Positions 31,146 to 34,844 of a stretch of 34,844 nt of DNA are shown here, one piece after another (the first letter of the stretch is position 1; each line of letters begins with the position of its first letter). The notes under the pieces were generated by a model. The model searched no databases. It was not told where the DNA came from and was given only the letters and a program-made list of their open reading frames with translations. Location: positions 86,181-121,024 of the forward strand of contig BFEA01000399.1 of NCBI GenBank assembly GCA_003427395.1. Direction: 5' to 3'. Source of the DNA: Chara braunii (lineage: Eukaryota; Streptophyta; Charophyceae; Charales; Characeae). The position numbers were made by a program, and so were the translations under genes.

Positions 31146-32598
31146 ACGCAAGGGAATATGACATCTGCAGTCCTCCACGGGCGCTTGTGTCGGTGATGTT
31201 GTCCGGGTAGATGGTCTTGTTGCCCTTCGACATGGTGTCTATCTCATCGTACACGCGCTCCTCCATTCTGAAGTTGAAGCCTTCTTCCGTTCTCAAAGCA
31301 GGTGTGAGGTTGAAGAAGTTCTTCCCCTAGAGGCGTTCTGATACCGTTGCACTTTCTTGTACTGTTGGAAAAGGTTGTCCCACTTCTTGCCGATGTCGCC
31401 AGTCGTCCTATCCACCCCCACCTCCAGCAAATGCTTTTGAAGGTCCTGCAGCTTCCATTTTTGTTGCGCATTGTGCTGCATGCCCTCAAAATGAGCTTGC
31501 TGATCCCTCTTCGCCCGGGCGAGCTTCAAAATCTCCTCAACACTCCACGATGGATGTTTTCCTACGTTGCGACTCGTACTCACCCCCGTACGAGTACAAG
31601 TTGTACTCATTTCTTGTACGTTACTCGTACTCAAGGCCCGTACGAGTTTTTTTTTTTTTTTTTACTGTTTTTTTTTTTTTCTCCAATGCTGAAAAGAATC
31701 TGCAGATGGTGCTCAGGCAAATGTTGCTTGTTTTGGGATGTTACATCACATATATTTTTTTCGAATTTTTTGGATGACTTTTTTTTGTTTTTTTTCGTAC
31801 GGGTCGTACGGGGCCGTACAGGTTCCCGTACAGATATTATGTGTACGTTTCGTACGGAAAGGCCCCGTACGTGTACGTTCGGTAACGTAGATGTTTTCCA
31901 GCCTTCTTGCCTGACGGACCCTTCGAGCGGCGACCACCACGGGAAACAACCTTCTCTTGTCGCACGCCTCCACCCCTTCCTCTGCCACACACAGACAGGG
32001 GTCGAATCTCTATGTCGTCCGCGTCTTCCGCTTCGTCTTCGCAAATCACATTTGTAGATTCGTAATCGCTCGCCCGTTGGGAGTCTTCTGCATTCGGTTC
32101 TCCACTCGCCACACGCATACTGGACACCCCATTCGTTATGTTCTCCGCGGCCTTTTGACGCATCTGTCGCCGACATGACTCCCATACTTGCCTGCCAACT
32201 TCGTCCGATCCGGCAACACTTGTGTTCGCCGCCGGTCACTGTGCGCCCATCCTCTGGCGCAGTGCACTCAAAGGCGATGCCGAAGGGGGGGCCAACGGCG
32301 TGCAAAGCATGTCACCGGATGATCCCGCACCCTGAGAAGATGGAGACAGTGAACGACACCCATCAAGGCTCACACCTTGCGGAGAGGACCTTCCACCATG
32401 CACACTCGATCCGCCGATGGTCGCACTTGGCGCTAGGTTGAACATGCGAGTGTGTGTAGCTGTTGGACCACTCCCGCTTGACAAACCAAAATCCAAGTCT
32501 ACAATCTCTGTATCGCCTCCACTGACATCGTCCTCTAGCAGAGCAGAGAACGAATGACGACTTATCATGCCCTCCCGTTGTCCACAATGACTCCCCAT
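31099..32598 (-). pseudogene. Harbinger Myb/SANT-like companion protein, interrupted
   Basis: On the minus strand, ATG 32598 begins an N-terminal disordered part (SGGDTEIVDLDFGLSSGSG). After a frameshift between about 32236 and 32163 comes an acidic/basic linker (ICEDEAEDADDIEIRPLSVC, then GGRRSKGPSGKKAGKH). The 327-bp insertion follows. The Myb/trihelix-like domain is next: PSWSVEEILKLARAKRDQQA, then DIGKKWDNLFQQYKKVQRYQ. A further frameshift near 31315 leads into FNFRMEERVYDEID and SARGGLQM. The Trp spacing fits the DNA-binding protein that partners PIF/Harbinger transposases. Its 3' end overlaps the end of the transposase by some tens of bases. Confidence 0.8.
31563..31889. mobile_element. 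327-bp MULE-like MITE, GTAC-rich, with 10-bp target duplication
   Basis: The element is flanked by perfect direct repeats GATGTTTTCC (31553-31562 and 31890-31899). Its ends are inverted: TACGTT at the left and AACGTA at the right, with weaker matching beyond. It contains 15 GTAC words clustered near both ends around a T-rich middle, and no coding capacity. A 9-10-bp target duplication fits Mutator-like elements. Deleting it with one repeat copy rejoins the Myb-like frame exactly (GKKAGKH to PSWSVEE). Confidence 0.85.
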
Positions 32599-33496
32599 CC
32601 AGTCCTGCGTCGATCTGGTCCCCAGAGGCAGAGTGTGGGGCAGATCATCTACCCATTGCTCTTTGGGATCCGACGATAAAGGCTGCTCGTGAGGCGGGAG
32701 ATGACTTCACAATGCCGGGTCATACGCGCCTGCAAGACACGCCCCGACCGTCGCTCCTGAAGCGGAGTACTCGACGACGCGCGACGGTTGTCTGTTGGAT
32801 GCTTCACGCCTGTCCATCGTTGTCTTCCTCAAAGTTCGTCGTTTTCGTCTGCCGCAAGGACCCCGGAGAACGACGAACACGTGGAACAACACGACAACGA
32901 GCAGGAGAAGAGTGGCCAGCAGCAGCAGCGGGAACCGTCGGAGGACGTCTGCCATGAACCGCAGCGTGTGACACGTGTACCAAACGAAGATTGCATCCCC
33001 GTGGGCAACAATAGCACACAAAACAAGCTACGCGGGTGACTGCAATCGGCCGGCATTGCTTCAACCCTGCTTCTAGAAAAATTGAAAAATCCGACCGTTG
33101 GACGTGGAGGCCGTCGACGCGCGCACGCAAGACCCCGCTCCGTGGAGCGCCTCGCAGCTGAAGATCCGCCCCCACGCATTTTCGCACCAACGGCAACGGT
33201 CTAAAGGCCGTTGGCAGCCCGTCGGGTACTGGAGGCTGGCGATGTCCGCCCAATGGACCACGAACGACCTGTGCACCAACATCGACTCCGAATTCTCTTG
33301 TGCTCGTGAGCTCCAGAACACTCGGTCTATCGCGGATCCTATATCCCAAGGGACCTCGCGAGGACCCCTTGAATCCAAGGACGTTTTGGCTGGGGATTCC
33401 GAGGAACCCAAGGAAATCTCTTGGGAGCGTTTTCACATTCGTTCAAGGGATTGGCGATTTAGGACCCCGTGTAAGGACCCGATTTCTGATTTTGCG

Positions 33497-33524
33497 GTTT
33501 TCCAATGAGGGTCTAACGAGGCCC
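33497..33524 (-). repeat. Right terminal inverted repeat of the Harbinger element
   Basis: Reverse complement begins GGGCCTCGTTAGAC and matches the left end in 24 of 28 positions. Confidence 0.75.

Positions 33525-34844
<1,320 letters not shown>

Larger units (their letters stand above)
29149..33524. mobile_element. PIF/Harbinger DNA transposon with two convergent genes and TIRs
   Basis: The element is bounded by inverted repeats starting GGGCCTCGTTAGA and spans 4376 bases. Inside, a DDE transposase reads rightward and a Myb/SANT-like protein reads leftward, the standard two-gene PIF/Harbinger plan. Both proteins are needed for transposition in known members. Both are broken here. Flanking triplets AAG (29146-29148) and TAG (33525-33527) are not an exact copy of the expected TWA target duplication. 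A 327-bp mini-transposon has inserted at 31563-31889. Confidence 0.85.

Noticed and set aside
32804-33436. Long minus-strand frames in the right arm of the Harbinger element
   Set aside because: Several frames on both strands are open through G/C-rich sequence. None resembles a known Harbinger protein.

Overview
The window looks like repeat-rich nuclear DNA of a green plant or alga. One probable host gene encodes a plastid-targeted protein of a type I associate with streptophytes. The rest is mostly decayed transposable elements, dinucleotide microsatellites and assembly gaps. A GIY-YIG-first Penelope-like retroelement, plant-type LINEs with an RVT zinc finger and a PIF/Harbinger element together suggest a charophyte such as Chara. 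That assignment is inference and was not tested by a search.

Layout. 1-2988: microsatellites, a fold-back repeat, a degenerate repeat and nothing clearly coding. 2989-4560: the probable host gene on the + strand, with an alanine-rich N-terminus and a conserved helical C-terminal half. 5360-5890: an acidic low-complexity reading frame. 6222-14184: a three-layer nest. A short Penelope 3'-tail copy is split by a 5'-truncated minus-strand LINE (LINE-2), and LINE-2 is split at its poly-A junction by a plus-strand LINE (LINE-1). LINE-1 carries zinc knuckle, endonuclease, reverse transcriptase and RVT zinc-finger remnants. 16476-17178: an unrecognised cysteine-rich minus-strand gene or relic.

17455-22600: a broken Penelope-like element. 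In order it has a zinc-knuckle/coiled-coil protein, a SAP-like segment, a GIY-YIG nuclease, a reverse transcriptase with its two catalytic Asp regions, a thumb, and a 3' tail shared with the copy at 6222-14184. A T-rich block with two ~204-bp-spaced repeats interrupts the reverse transcriptase extension. 22601-29148: long noncoding stretch, AT-rich between about 23.4 and 26.1 kb, with an old direct duplication and microsatellites.

29149-33524: a PIF/Harbinger transposon with terminal inverted repeats, a plus-strand DDE transposase relic and a convergent minus-strand Myb/SANT-like gene. The Myb-like gene is interrupted by a 327-bp GTAC-rich mini-transposon flanked by a perfect 10-bp target duplication. 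33525-34844: microsatellites to the end.

Every transposon gene here has stops or frameshifts, so none is likely to act on its own. Together they record successive insertion and decay. Both ends of the window lie in dinucleotide repeats, which may be where the assembly stopped.
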